A DNA stretch of 64,000 bases, from the NCBI GenBank assembly GCA_037954235.1, contig JBBMOA010000003.1, positions 9,014,453 to 9,078,452 of the forward strand. The letters are read 5' to 3'. Under the pieces are notes generated by a model, which saw nothing but the letters and a program-made list of their open reading frames with translations, was not told where the DNA came from and searched no databases. This DNA comes from Aulostomus chinensis. Taxonomy: Eukaryota > Chordata > Actinopteri > Syngnathiformes > Aulostomidae. A program made the position numbers and the translations under genes. Below, piece after piece: positions 34,850-48,284 of the stretch; the stretch's first letter is position 1; each line of letters begins with the position of its first letter.

Positions 34850-35063
34850 GAAAAACAAAAAAATGTGACTCAGGAGGGTGGCCTGGGGCTGAGCAGAGAG
34901 GCACAGAGAGTCTGGGGTACGGACCAAAGGCCTTGCTGAAGACCACAGAGAGTCTGGGCCTGGAGGCCAGAGTTGAGAAGCATGGATAAGGAGCGATGAC
35001 TGCAGGAGCATGACAATGGAGCAATGGCCACAGGAACAAGAGTGGTGTCTGACGAGACCCTCG

Positions 35064-35099
<36 letters not shown>

Positions 35100-35330
35100 C
35101 CGACAGACAGAACATTATTGATCCCAAAGTGGGGAAATTTGTGTGAGCAGGGTCCCACGAGACTCCTGGAGCAGGAACAGGAGCGGTGCCAGCCAGGACC
35201 CTCGGCATTGGAACAGGAGCAGTGCCCACCAGGACCCTTGGTGGCAAAACAGGAGTGGCGTCCACCAAGACAGGTGGGATGCCCGCCAGGTTCCTCAGCC
35301 CTTTAACAGGAGTGACGCCCGCCAGGACAG
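34850..35330 (+). repeat. Minisatellite-like block with LINE tail and (GATA)n
   Basis: 35150-35320 contains degenerate ~33-36-bp units built on 'acaggagcggtgcc...ccaggaccc'. At 35065-35099 there is a (GATA)n run joined to 'gacagaacattattgatccc'. Read on the minus strand this is the end of a LINE with an (ATCT)n tail, the same tail type as the Rex1/L2-like element at 51.9 kb. Confidence 0.6.
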
Positions 35331-35530
35331 GTTGGAGATCAGAAGCCACGAGCTCAGACACACCAGAGCTTGAGGATCGGTGTCCTCACCTCCTCCTTCT
35401 TGGTGCCCTGACCTCCACTGCAGAGCTAGGTGCTGTATCCCTCAATGCCGTAACAGGAATGGCATCCGCGGGGACCCCCAACACAGGATCTTTTTGATAC
35501 AACCTCGCCAATGTTCAGAGACCGGAACAA
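35330..35530 (+). repeat. Dispersed direct repeat, copy 2
   Basis: Matches 34330-34530 in order and orientation, 1 kb downstream. The two may flank a larger duplicated or LTR-like unit, but their outer ends do not show TG...CA. Confidence 0.65.
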
Positions 35531-36453
35531 AAACGCAATGCCTGGGGGAAAGTCAGTGAGGAGATCAGACTAGCGGGTAAGTTTTGAAAATATGTGTCTC
35601 GTACTTCATTCCAGGTATCTGTTGTACTTTACTATGGACCAAGGTAGCACTAGCTAACCCAGTTAGCATCCGTTCTGAGCTGACTTTTCCAGCATAAGTT
35701 ATTTGTCTCGCTCACTTCTCATTTAGATTGAATCGTTCCTGTTTACGTGTGTTGAAAGAGATGGAAGGGCCTGAGGGGCACCTATTTGAGAGAGAGAGGA
35801 GGAAAGAGAAGGAAAGGAAGAGCGGGTCAGCAGCTGGGCCAGTGAGGAGGTTGAAGTTCTCTACAGTCCTGTCTTTCCTCGACCCCTTTATAACCCAAAG
35901 GGACACAGTAACATGGTGCGGGTGGTCGAGGAAGACAGGACCACAGAAAACCAGGACCAGGCGTCCGACTTAGCAGCAGGGCCATCATTTATTGATGTTG
36001 GAGAGAGAGAGACCCCCCCCCCCACACCCATTATGTATCAATATTGTTGTATTTGTAAAATGTTTTATGTGCTGTAAATGACACTGAAAGCTAGAATGGA
36101 TAGACAATCATGTCTACAAAACAAAAGCCTAAACATTCTTATTATTCACAAGAGACAAGTCAGATCAGTCCTCCGACGTCAGTGTGGCAGAGCTGAGTGC
36201 TGCTGCAGCTGCTGCTGCAACACCACCCACATGTATTTATTTCAGAAAAGTCAAGTTGCATTTTTTTAATGGTATGAGTATGATTTCTGCATGAGTGATA
36301 TGTTTTTCACCACTGTATTCATTTCATGTTAGAGTCATTTTTTGTTGCCTTCTCTCTTTGAAGTATTACATTGATGGTGTTTTGACTTCATAGAGTGACC
36401 CAGGAGAGAACCAGAGGGAATGACAGAGAGAGGGAGGTACAGCTGCTCCTCCG
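35531..36453. other. Unassigned sequence
   Basis: No recognised gene or repeat. There is a purine-rich patch near 35790-35830 and a (GA)n/(C)n patch near 36000-36025. Confidence 0.4.
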
Positions 36454-36656
36454 CAGGGGTCTCAAACTGGTCCAGTAAAGGGCCGCTGTGGCTGCAGGTT
36501 TTCATTCCAACCCAGCAAAAGCAACACCTGATTCTACTTAAATCAATCAAGCTGTGTCCACACAGCTCATTTGTTGGATCAGGTGTTGCTTTTGCTGGGT
36601 TGGAATAAAAACCTGCAGCCACAGCGGCCCTTTACTGGACCAGTTTGAGACCCCTG
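36454..36656. repeat. Palindromic hAT-like MITE (203 bp)
   Basis: Almost perfect inverted repeat: the left arm from caggggtctcaaactgg to about 36533 matches the reverse complement of 36575-36656, with a short unpaired middle. The CAGGGG-type ends are usual for hAT elements. No clear 8-bp target duplication was seen. A second copy starts at 63940. Confidence 0.8.
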
Positions 36657-37353
36657 TGACCTCGAGGCTCTGAATAGGCTAGATCCACCTGCTCCACCTT
36701 CCCCCTCAGAGGACGAGCTGTTCTTGAAAAGCCTGGTTCCTTCCCTGCAGAGACTGTTGCCCCAGAGGAAGGAATTTGTTAAATTTCAAATTCATAAATT
36801 AATTTGTGAGTCAAGCACCTTAACACTTAATTTGGAACCTGCAGAATAAATTAACAGGGCAACAGTCTTTGCAGGGAATGAACCAGGAATTGTTGTTGTT
36901 TTTGTTGTTGTTGACGTTGTGTTACTTTAAAAAAAAATCAACAAAAAAAATCAAAAAATATAAGCTGCTAAATCTGTTCACACTTCCAGTCTCAATGTCT
37001 ACACTGGATATACTTAAAGACGACTTATCACAGTGATGTCTTTTTTTAATGTTATTGTGTTGTAATGTTGTGCGGACATGCTAAATCACAGCTCTTTTAC
37101 CTCACAATAATCACATAATATAATAATCAATAATCATGGATATGAATAAAATTAGACACACTGTTCTCTATAATATGAATATAAATTGATGACCTAAGAG
37201 ATATTGGCATATAGTTTGGTGTTGATAGACAATAATATTGGATGAATTTTGCTCAATGGAGAGGAAAGGTCTCATCAGCAACAAAGACATGTGGCTGGGG
37301 TCCTTGATGGTCAGCTCCAGGTAGTGGCATGTCAGCAGGCAAAAAACTGCAAC
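36657..37353. other. Unassigned AT-rich DNA
   Basis: No coding or structured repeat recognised. Confidence 0.4.
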
Positions 37354-37766
37354 TCACCGGAGACAGATGGACAGGCGCTCCATCCCCGCTGTGGAGCGCC
37401 TGTAGTTGGTGTCCATCCGTGATATACTGGGATCGATCCTCGCCAACAGGTCATCGAACTGGGCCCTCGTCAGCCTGAAGTACAGCTGGAAACGGCCATC
37501 GTCCAGGCGCAGTTCTTGGAGAAAGCAGTGAAATTCACCCAGCTGTGTGCACCTCCAGATTGTGTCATGGATACAGATACGGTGGCGTTTGGTTTTCCGC
37601 CGTATCTGGGACTTCCACAATAGGTACAATGCAGCAACGGTTCTAATGTCAGGCATGCTTGATGGTTGATGATAGAAAGAAACAGAGGAAATAAATTCTC
37701 CTTGCAGAGAAAAAAAGTTTGAGCGAATGATGTGAATATTTCATGGAATGTTTGGTGTGAACACAA
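37354..37766 (-). pseudogene. PIF/Harbinger transposase first exon (remnant)
   Basis: Minus-strand reading from the ATG at 37656: RRKTKRHRICIHDTIW, then LQELRLDDGRFQLYFRLTRAQFDDLLARI and SISRMDTNYR, the N-terminal region of Harbinger nucleases. At ~37362 the coding stops at a canonical donor (GTGAGT), and no DDE domain follows. The right side carries 'gtttggtgtgaacac' at 37748-37762, the end motif of the element at 57377-58397. It is thus a relative of that element with its other end lost. Confidence 0.65.
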
Positions 37767-38880
37767 ATTCATTAAATCCTGGACAAGTACAAAGTAACAA
37801 CAAAACCAATGTAAAAAAAAAAAAGGCTGAAAACTAAATTTACTGGACACACTGAGGAGCTGGGAACATGACATGGTAGCATGACCTGACCTGACCTGAC
37901 CATGACCATGACCATGACAAAACCAAGCACAAACTCAATGATCCCACAAGAGACAATTGGAAACACTGTAGCATGGATAACGCATTTTTACCTCGTTTTT
38001 TGCTTGCCCCCATCACAACTGATATATGCACATCAGATACACATTCTTGTTTGAGCCAGATCCCTTTTAGAAACAACCCACATCTTTTCTCATCTGTAAT
38101 ATTGAGGATTAACTAGTTTGCCACATACAGTGACCAGCATAATTGATCAAGATTGTGTTCAGGGTCTTGTTTTGCTTTAGGTTTTTGACTGATTCAAAAG
38201 TAATTTTGTGTTTTGTGCTGCATTTTTGTATTAAGAATTCAATTTTTATTAAACATCCTCCAACAATTGTGTTCTCTTCGTGTTGGCTTCGATTGAGCCT
38301 GGGTTGTAACAATATAAAATTTGAAAAGAACTAAAATATGCACTCCCATTACAAATTTATGCTTAAAAAGTTTGATCCTAACTGCATACATATTACTTTT
38401 CTAACAGTGGAAATAGCAGATTAGTGTGTTTTAATTTGCCTTTGTCTCTGTGAATGCTTACAGTGAGATAAAGAAAGTTTCTGTGATTCAGCTTATGCTG
38501 CTTTAGTTCTGCTTGCCAAAGTAACTGCCCAAAACATAGTGACAATGCAATGCAATGATATAAGTCAGACATAAGAAACAAATTAGCAATGTGTCAATAA
38601 TACCGATATAGAGGTGTCCAGTATCAAGACTGTAGTTTATAGACTGACTGTTGAGGTAGACAGAAAAACAAAAATCTGTTTTCATTCCTGAATTTACACT
38701 CATATCTTATTAGTTTAACCTGAGACAGGTCATCCAACAATGATGGCATCCCATCACATTTATATAGGATTAGAAGTATGTATTTGTTAAACAAATAAAA
38801 AAAAACTGTACATATACATATATTTTTGTTAAATTCACTGTTATCTGTCATTCAGTACTCATTGTCTTCAGTTCTCAGGT
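37767..38880. other. Unassigned AT-rich DNA
   Basis: No coding recognised. It may include the decayed 3' end of L1-A on its right side. Confidence 0.35.
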
Positions 38881-40566
38881 TCAGATATTAGAATCAGCAT
38901 AAAGAAGGGAAAATTGGTTTCCCAATTGCCATCTACATTTAATATGAAGAGTGTTGGAGTTTGAGGAGTCTTGAAAACTTTTGTATAATCTAGATATTAA
39001 TTTCTTTCCACTCCCAGGTTTGTAAATTGAAACAAAAATCTTCAGAATATCACTTGTCAAGTCCTCTGTCAAGTATTACACACAGTATATGTATTTAATC
39101 AGTGCCTTACTTTAAGACATCTGAAAAAATCTTGCCTCTCCAAACCATATTCCTTTTTGAGATTGTCAAAACTTTTCACTGATCCATTGTCCATGAAGCA
39201 GGAATAAGCCGAAAGGCCCCTTTTCCATCCATATTTTAAATCTACTGTCTGTCCTATTTGGAACCAAATCCATATCATATGTACACCAACGTAATATGTT
39301 TTCAGCACCCTTTAAATTGTATTTCCTAACTACTTTGTGCCATGTTTTTAGTGTCGTCTTCATCCAGGGGTTATTTTTATTTGTCAGACTGTCCTCAAGT
39401 TTTTTGTCTGCCATTGCAGCCTGAATAGGTGGATCAACAGATCCTCCCTGTTCTATTTCCTTCCACCTGGCCCTGTACTGTGGGTCACAGAGATTCCCCA
39501 GGATTCTTATCTGAGCCGCACAGTAGTAATCTTTCAAATCTGGCAGTGCCATTCCTCCTTTATCTTTTGGCAATTACATTATTTTAAATTTTATCCTTGT
39601 TTTTTTTCCCCATCCAGATATATCAAGAAATTAGTTTCTGACATTCAATGAACTATCCATCACTTATTTCAATTGGCAGCGATTGGAAGAGCTATACCAG
39701 GGGGGCAATATCACCATTTTGACTGATACAATCCTTGAGTTTAGGCTGAGGAAGGGTAAATTATTCCATTTTGAGATGTCAGACTTAATTTTAAGGTTGA
39801 GAGGAATATACCTGGCTTAAAACAATTTTGCAAGTCATCTGGTGGAGTTAAATTAAGGGTCATAACCTGGGTTTTCTGGATTTTTTTTTATAGTCTGATA
39901 ATTTACCAAACATATCCAGCGACAACATTAAAGTTGGTAGAGATGTGGATGGATGTGATAAATAAATTAACATGTCATCCGAGAACAAAGATAGTTTGTG
40001 TTCCTGTCCTGCTATATTTACACCCTTAATTCATTTTTTTTGCCTAATATATTGACTGAGAGGTTCTATAAAGAGGACAAACAAAAGTGGATAACAGGGA
40101 CAGCCCTGTCTACAAGAATGCTCCAAAATAAAAGAGTTTGAGAGGCTGCCATTAATTTTAATTCTTGCTGTTGGGTAAATATATACTACTTTGAAGGCCT
40201 CTATAACAGTATGATGAAAACCAAATTTTTCTAACACCTTATACAAAAAGGCCATCTTACTGCATCCAATCCCATTAACATAGCTTGTGTCTTGTTTTGC
40301 TGTATATACCACATAATATGTAGTTTCCTTCTCAAGCTGTCTTGGGTCCATCTCTCATCCAGTCTGATCCAAATGGATAAGAGATGGCAAGAGTCCCTCA
40401 ATTCTCCTAGCCAATTTTGACATATAAATTTTATAATCTAAATTTAACACTGAAATGGGTTGAAATTGTATACAGTCTAATGAATCTTTACCTTCCTTTG
40501 GAATCTCTGAAATTATGGCTTGCTTCCACAAAGGGGGGATTTCCCCTTTTTTAATTTTTTTTTTTT

Positions 40567-43200
40567 AAACCTGTCCTGTTCAGTTGATGAGGCAAGCAGA
40601 ATCAATGTTCCTGGTGCCTTGTTGTACTGAAGCAGTTTTATTTTGCATAGGAGGAATCTGATAAACTCCTCCTATTGCCATTTATGTTTAATTTTATTAG
40701 GAATGGTATTGGTTCATTGATAAAGCGACCGGATTGAGGCTCAGGAGTGGACAGGAAGACAGAGCAGGGACAGGACAGCGAAGACAAGGGGGAGGGGGGA
40801 GACAAAACAACAACAACAACAGCAGAAAACAACAACAATAAAAAACACACAAAAAACACAAAAACAAACAAACAAAAAACAAATAAACAAACAAAGAAAA
40901 AGTAACAGCAACAAAAGAAAAAGAAAGAAAAAACACATTGGTTGCAGAATTTCCGGTGCAGGCTTACCATTTGGTTTAATATAATTTTAAGATAAATGTC
41001 TGAGTGTGTGTTTATGGGTCAGTTGTGCGCCCCATGTATGTGTGTATACGCGTGTGTATGTGTATGTGTGTGTGCTATGGTTTGTCTTGGATGCTGTGCG
41101 TAGCTGGCTGTAGCTGATGTGGGGGACCAGGACATCGCACCCCCAGTCCAGGATAGCAGGTAGGTCAAGACCAGGTCACCAGAGCACCCCGAAACCCCCA
41201 GGACACGGGGAGCCCCAGGCCACCCCTCCCCCCAGGAAACAGCCACAGGCCCAACCCATGCCAGGACCCATAGGAAAGCATAGGAGCAGCAACCCCCACC
41301 CAGAAGCAACCCATAGAGAGACGGGGCAGAGATGACCCTAGTCCCGCCGGGCACCCCCCCCCCCCCCCCACAGCATGAGCAGAGCCCAGGGGCACAGGGC
41401 CCCTCTGGCCCGAGACCCGACCAGAGCCCCCCAAGGGGTCCACCAGCGGCGAGGCTGACACCCACCCACACCCCACACCCAGGCGGGGCAGCCACAGCCC
41501 ACCACAACGACCAGGTCCACCACCCCCGAACAGAGCTACCCCCCCCCCCAACCCACGATCCCCATCCCCTCTACTCATCCCCTGTTCTCCCCCTTCCCCC
41601 AGAGCAGGCGGCCTTCAGGCTATAGGGCACCACCAGCCAGCCAGCCGGGACTCCCCACTCCCCGGAGAGGCCCAGCCCACCCGCCGGGGTGAGCCGAAGG
41701 CACGCACGCCCAGGACCGCCACCCCCGGACGAAACAATCATACTCTCATCTTCTTCCATACAGGGGCTGAGAACTCCATAGATGCTGATACAGTCCAGGG
41801 CACCTCAGACTTAGTGAAACCGCCAGCGAGCGATCCACCGCACAACAGCGGGGCCCGTGACCAACCCCAGCCCAACCACCACGCCGGGAAGAGGACCACC
41901 CCCCCCCCCAAGAGCCCCGGCCAGGCCCCCAGGCCTGCAATGGTGCAGTTAGCAAAGGAGGCAGCACTGGACCCACTCCCTGCCCCAGCTGCCCCCCCAT
42001 CCCAACATAGTGCAGGGTGCATGTTGTGCATGGGAATGTAGATGTGATGATGTGGATGACTAGAATGTAGTTAAAATTGGCGGAGGCACCCAGGGCATGG
42101 GAGCCCCGCCGGTTGCAGACGGCAGAGTTTCCCAGTACATCCTCATGCACTCCACCAAGCCCTAAATGTCTATGATGTGATTAAAATTGGGGAGTCCAGC
42201 CCCTCAAGGCCTAGTGATACATAAGATGTGATGTGATGGGACAGAGAGGCAATGAGAAGGGCTGAGGAATGGGCCAGACCTGTGGGGCCAACTTCCAGAC
42301 TGGCCCCGCTGACCACCCTGTCAACACTGCAACCAGCTGACAGGGAGTCTAGCCTCCCTGGTTCAGGGGTCTGATGGGAGCACCAAGAGGCACTGTCCAG
42401 AGATCCGGGCAGAGGGCCCACCACCGTGCAGTCAGAGGGCAGGGAGGGCCCAGGCCCCCAGTGCACAGCGGAACCCCCAGCCAGCAGCCCGTGGTCAGGG
42501 CCCCCAGTTCGATCAGCATCAAGGAGGTCAGCCCCCATCCCTCAGACATCCCCCAGCATCCTCCCTTTGTCCGGTATGGCGGCAGTCCAGGACACCACGC
42601 CAGGGCCCAGCCCACCCGAGGATGGGCCGAGGCTAGCAAACCCCTCCCAGATGTGGGTGCGACCCCCCCGGGGTAGCGGCAGGGCCCCACGCCAGCAAGT
42701 CCCAGGCGCCAAGCAATCCACCTCTACCTCACTCTCCAGCCCCTACCCCCCTCCCTCTCCAACCCCACCTAACCTTCCTTCCCCACCCTCCTCCCATCGT
42801 CCGGGGGCAAATATGCCCCAGCCGCCACGGCAGGCCCCAGCACGCCCTGCCGGTGCCCAGGAACCGGGCAACCAAAGCCCCCCCACCGGGGGACCGGCGC
42901 GAATCCCCGGCAGCAGAGCACAGGGCCCCCGACCCCCCCCCCCATGCCGGGTGGAGGCCCCAACCCAGCCCAAGGACCCCCAACCCCCATTCCCACCGGG
43001 TGCCGCCATGTTAGGGGAAGCCGCCCCCACGCCCCCCACACCGTCCCTCAACAGGCGAGACCCAAAGCCGCCCCAGAAGGCAGTAACCCCAGGCCCACCA
43101 GCCCAGCGAGCCACCGGACACCCAAGGCAGCCAGCGTCCATAGCCACCCACCCCGGGGCCAGAGCCACGAAGCCCAGCCCCCCCCCCCCCCCCCATCAAA
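40567..43200 (-). other. L1-B 3' UTR, extremely G-rich on the sense strand
   Basis: About 2.6 kb between the ORF2 stop (43202) and the poly-A tail. On the plus strand it shows C runs (for example 41347-41370, 43181-43195), i.e. G runs in the element RNA. A T/TG-rich stretch (40800-40935) and AATAAA signals lie near the end. Long Pro- or Gly-rich frames here are by-products of composition. The same sequence forms L1-D at 21-23.6 kb. Confidence 0.8.
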
Positions 43201-43201
43201 A

Positions 43202-46200
43202 CTATGTGATGGATTTAATTATCGGGGACCAGATTTGTTCGAACTCTGACGATCGACTTTCCTCCCAAGCAGACATTCTCTCCATGGAAATGTGGTCTAA
43301 TAAAAGGTTTCTATATTGAGTAATGCTTAGGTTGTTCTTGGATTTCCAATTATTCAGGATGGCCTTCTTTGCGATGCTTAGAGCAGTGAGAAGCATGCAG
43401 GATTTGTTTACTTCCATATTAACATTAGTGAGGTCACCTAGCAGACAAAGTGAGGGGGAGATGGGGATGGGGTACCCTAACCACCGTGATAGGTCTTTAC
43501 AAACCCTCTGCCAAAAATTGTTAACAGGTGTACAAAGCCATATAGCATGCAGATAGCAGTACGGTGAGCCAGTCGCACAATATGGACAAATGTTTGTTTG
43601 TGTGAGGCCCATCTGGAACATCCTTTGTCCTGTGTAGTGTGTTCTGTGGAGAACCTTGTAATTTATTAATTGTAGGTTACCACTGCGAATCAATCTAAAT
43701 GTGTTGGAGCAGATTTGTATCCAAAAGTTAGGGTGTGGGTTGATCGATAGATCTTTCTCCCATTTGGATGAAGGAATAGAGATTATAAGTTCTGTTGTTG
43801 AAACTATTGAGTTAATTTTTGACAGTAGCTTAGGGGGTGAAATTTGTAAAAAATCTGTTATTCTAGGTGGAAGCTCTAAGTCTAACTGGGTAAGGTCAAA
43901 CCGTGCCTGTATTGTAGATTTGAGCTGAAGATATTCCAGAAATTTGTTTTTGTTGATACCATAATTTGCTGTAATTTGGTTAAATTCTATGAATTCTTTG
44001 TCTTGGAAGATATGCTCTAGATTTTTAATCCCTTTATTGGCCCATGCAGCAAAATGTATTGTTTTTTTTATTTTGCAGGATGTCAGGATTGCTCCAGATA
44101 GGTGTGAGCCTGCAAGGGGTGTTCAAGAGCCCATTGCTTTTGAGAAATTCCCACCAGGCTGGCTATGAGGGTGTTGCTGATGCTAATGTATTTAAAGCAG
44201 CTGTGATGCTTGATAACAGGGCTGATAAAAGGGAGATCAGAGATTTGGATTTCATTGCAGAATGTTTGTTCAATATCGCGCCATGCTTGGTCTAATGAGT
44301 TTGGCTTTAACCATTTTAGTATGTATTGTAATCTATTGGCCAAGTAGTAATTATAAAAAATTGGTAGTTCCAAGCCACCATAGTCTTTACTCTTTTGTAA
44401 AGTCTTTAAGCTTATACGTGGTGGCTTAGCTTTCCAGAGAAATTTTGAGATGTTAGAGTCGAGTGTTTTGAACCAAGTCCGGGGAGGTTGGGTCGGAACC
44501 ATCGAGAAAACATAGTTGATTTTTGGCAAGATCATCATTTTCACTGTTGCTATTCTTCCCATAAGTGATATGGGTAGTGTGCGCCACCGGATGAGGTAAT
44601 CCTCTATTTCTTTGATGAGGGCGGTATGATTTAGCCGTGTCAAGTCAGACAATTTGGCAGAGATGTTGATGCCCAGGTATTTAATGTTTCCTGGCTGTAG
44701 TGGTGCGGCGAGCGTACTCTGGAAACCTGAGTTGATGGGAAGAACAGTTGACTTGCTCCAATTAATTGAGTCGTCAGAAATGGTTGAGAATTTATCAATG
44801 AGTGCTATTGTTTCAGGGAGAGATGATTGTGCATTCCGTAGGAAAAGTAATACATCATCAGCATAAAGGCTTATCTTATGGTTCACATTTATAGCGTCAA
44901 TTCCATTGATGTAGTTGTTTTGCCGGACTGCAGCTGCGAGTGGCTCGATGAATATAGCAAAAAGGGAAGGGCAAAGTGGACAACCCTGTCTGGTTCCTCT
45001 TTGGAGAGAGAAGCTTGGAGAAGTTTGATCATTTGTTCTGACACAAGCACTGGGAGCGCGGTAAAATGTTTTGATCCAGTGCACAAAGTTATCTCCAAAC
45101 CCAAACTTTTGTAATGTGGTGAGGAGAAAGTTCCAATTTACCCTGTCGAAAGCTTTTTCTGCATCTGGGGAGACAATTATGGCATCCTTGCTCTGGTTGT
45201 TACAATAGTCTATCAGGTTGATAAGTCTACGTGTGTTGTTGGTAGAGACCCGTCCTTTAATACACCCGGTCTGGTCAGGATGTATTATGTGAGGTGTTAC
45301 TTTTTCGAGCCTTCTAGCTAGTGCCTTGCTGATGACTTTAATATCTGCATTTATCAGTGATATTGGACGATAGCTTGATGGAAGTGCTGGGTCTTTGTCC
45401 GGTTTAAGCAGAAGGCTAATAATCACACGGTTCATGTTGGGTGGCATGGTCAAGGTTTCCTGTATTTCAGTGAACATTTTGTAGAATATTGGTGCAAGCT
45501 CAGGCCAGAGCTCTTTGTAGAATTCTGCAGGAAAGCCATCTGGTTCCGGGGCTTTCTTGTCTGGCATATGTTTAAGGGCTTCTTGAAGTTCCTTGATAGA
45601 AATAGGTGACTCCAGAGCCATTATTTGGTCTTGATTTAATTTTGGCAAGTCAATTGTGCTTAGAAAGGTTTCAATGCAAGATTTGGATGGGTTAATCTCA
45701 GGTGAGTAAAGTTTTTTATAGAATTCCCTAAAAATGTAATTGATTTCTTCTGGGTCACAGGTTGTTTCCCCATTGGAGTCCTTAATGGAGGATATTGTTG
45801 CTCTTTCTTTGTTCCGTTTTAGTTGGTTTGCTAAAAATCTGCTGGATTTATTGTTATGTTCAAAGTTCTCCAAGCGTAGTCTCTGCAGCTGAAATTGTGT
45901 TTTTATGTCGAATCATTTAGTTTCAGTTTTAATTCCCTTAATTCTCTCAGTAGGTGTTCCTCTTGGGAGGCAGCATAAGTTGTCTCCTAGGCTTTGATTT
46001 TTTCATTTAATTCTGTTTCAAGAGCTTTCTCCTGTTTTTTCTTATATGTAGAGTAAGATATTATTTCGCCCCGCATGACTGCTTTTGCCGCCTGCCACAG
46101 CACACAAGCTGAGACATCAGGCTGGTCATTTATCTCATAGAATATTTTCCATTCCTCCTTAAAGAATTTAATAAAATTGGGGTCCTTGAGCAATGATGTA

Positions 46201-46972
46201 TTAAATCTCCATTGTTTAGAAAGCGGTGTTCTAGTTTTTTTTGTGAATGTCAGAGTGACTGGTGTATGGTCGCTAATGGCAATGGGGTGAATCTTGGTGT
46301 CAAAGACATCCTTCACAATTGAGTTACTAATTAAAAAGTGGTCCAACCGAGAGTAGGAGTGGTACACTGGCGAGTAGTAGGTGTATTCCTTAAGCGTGGG
46401 GTGGCGTGAGCGCCAAGCATCACAAAGACCTAAATCACTCATGTACTGCTTTATTATATCGGATGATTGGCAATTGCGTTGACTAGCTGCTCTACTGATT
46501 CTGTCCACTTGAGGGTTGAATACCAGGTTGAAGTCCCCTCCTACTATGAGTATTGTGTCTGAGTGGGCTGAAAGTGCAGTGAAGAAGCTGTGGAAGAAGG
46601 AGGGGTCATCAACATTTGGACCATATATACTGGGAATACATACCTCTGTGTTGTGTGTGGATATGTTGACTATTACAAACCTACCTTCCGGGTCTACGAT
46701 GGTGTTTTTACAAGTGAACCTGACGTTTTTGTGAATCAGAATGGCTACGCCTCTTTGCTTGGTGTTATAACTAGCTGTGTATGTGTGTGGGAACTGTGGG
46801 CTTAACATATGATTACCTGTTTTAGGTAGATGGGTTTCCTGTAATAGGACAATGTCTGCGTGTAAATTTTGTAGGTGTGTTAAAATTTTAAGCCGTTTTT
46901 CACGTGAGCCAATTCCACGTACATTCCAAGTGACAAACCGTAGTTTGTTCGTATCTAAACTAATCTACTGAG
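43202..46972 (-). pseudogene. L1-B ORF2: endonuclease, reverse transcriptase, C-terminal zinc region
   Basis: The endonuclease block is open from about 46972 (FVTWNVRGIG, LLQETHL, GGDFN, SDHTPVTL) to 45987; no ATG precedes its first conserved residues. After damage at 45987-45870 the RT block follows (45873-44083) with SYRPISLIN, DAEKAFDRV, TRQGCPL and the catalytic YADD near 44850. After another frameshift near 44080, the C-terminal block (44080-43202) has the Cys/His motif CPYCATGSPYCYLHAIWLC. Restricted to three frames, this needs at least two indels relative to a working gene. Confidence 0.88.
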
Positions 46973-47418
46973 TGTAAATTGTAACAAGTAGGTGAGTGAG
47001 AGAGAGAATGTGTACCTATATCTTTGTGCACGCGCGTGTGGTGGCGCCAGAAAGGATGAAAGTGCATGTGTGTAGCGAATGTAACAATATTATATCCCTG
47101 CACTACAAACCATATAAACATCACATTTAAAAATAACATGTAACACAAAACAACGAAAGAAAAGACAAAGGGGAGACATAAATACACACATAAATATACA
47201 CTCGTGACACTCGTGAGTAAACTCATGTAGCAGTCTAACACGTGCGTTTTTATGTTTTAGTCTTAACACAGTATTGAAAGAGAAAGAAGAAAAAAAAAAC
47301 AAAATAAAAAAACCAACGAATGAGAGAAACTGGTGTTACCTTAATCCATGACCTTCATCATGCTAATACCATTCTCGGCTGAATCTGGTGAGTTCCGGGT
47401 GGAGAGAGGAGACGCGCT

Positions 47419-48284
47419 TTAGTAGAGCCAAGGGGTGATCTCCTGATCACGAAACAACTGGCCGTTAACGTACAATTTATCCACCGCGATGACAGCGCGT
47501 GATCCTCCGTCGATGAACCTCTTCCTGACAGGGAACGGGCGTTTGCGGCGCTCCAGCATCTCCTTAGGGAATTGATCGTCCACGCTGATCCGTTCCTCTC
47601 AGCTCCCTGCCCCGGCTCTTCACCAGCTCATTCTGCTTGAAGTGTTCGAACTTCGCAATGATGGGGCCGCCAGTTCTCTGGCCTCTTCCCTCCAAGGCGA
47701 TGCACCCATTGGAAGGTGATGTTCTTCACGGTCTCCATTGGAAGTTTCAGCTGTTTGTGGAGGAAGTCTTTGATGGACATCTCAGGGTCTTCCTCCGTCT
47801 GCTCAGGTATGCCGGAGAATACCAGGTTTTCCCGCATGCTCCTAGCTTGGATGTCGAGGATAGCCTCTTTCATCCGCTTGTTCTCCGCAGTAATCTCCGT
47901 CGCCCCCTCGGTAAGTGTTTTAATGGAGGCTTTAAGGGCTTGATTTTCAGCGGCCATTGAAGCCACCTGTTGCTGCCTAAATTCCAGCGACTCACGGAGA
48001 GCCTGGAACTCTCTGTGGAGGATTTCCACTAGAGAGAGTCTTGCGTCGAAACTTGTCAGTTTTTTGTCTATTGATTCCAGGATGTCTCCGAAATCCTTAT
48101 CGGGCGATGAGGGTGCACTGGACGGTCGGCTTCTTTTAGGAAGTGGGGTCGTCGCGTTGTCAGTCTTGCCCATGACGAGTCGGTGGTAGCACTCGTCGAT
48201 GTACTCCTGCAGACTTTCCACTGTCTCTTCTTCCAGATTTATTTTGAGGATTGTTTGTGGATGAGAGAGTTGAAAATCTCTCAC
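47419..48284 (-). pseudogene. L1-B ORF1 (RNA-binding protein), frameshifted
   Basis: Open from 48284; the more L1-like start is the ATG at 48173 (MGKTDN). It has a Ser/Pro linker, then a coiled coil (~residues 65-140) and an RRM-like core (MRENLVFSGIPE). A single-base shift near 47635, in a run of G and C, moves the remainder to other frames, which continue (FPKEMLERRK, YVNGQLF) to a stop at 47419-47421. ORF1 proteins coat LINE RNA. Confidence 0.82.

Noticed and set aside
34870..35373. Open frames of up to 163 codons with repeated Val/Pro/Leu peptides
   Set aside because: They are translations of a degenerate minisatellite and direct repeats on both strands.
36446..36664. 8-bp target duplication around the palindromic MITE
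   Set aside because: The flanks ctcctccg and tgacctcg agree at only three aligned positions, too weak to claim.
37840..38076. Short hydrophobic minus-strand ORFs
   Set aside because: The tandem 'catgac' words (ctgacctgac, catgaccatgac) create repetitive Val/Met stretches; no family resemblance.
42426..43319. 297-codon Pro-rich open frame (and Gly/Trp-rich frames opposite)
   Set aside because: It lies antisense to the G-rich L1-B 3' UTR; low complexity, no domain, and similar frames occur in L1-D.
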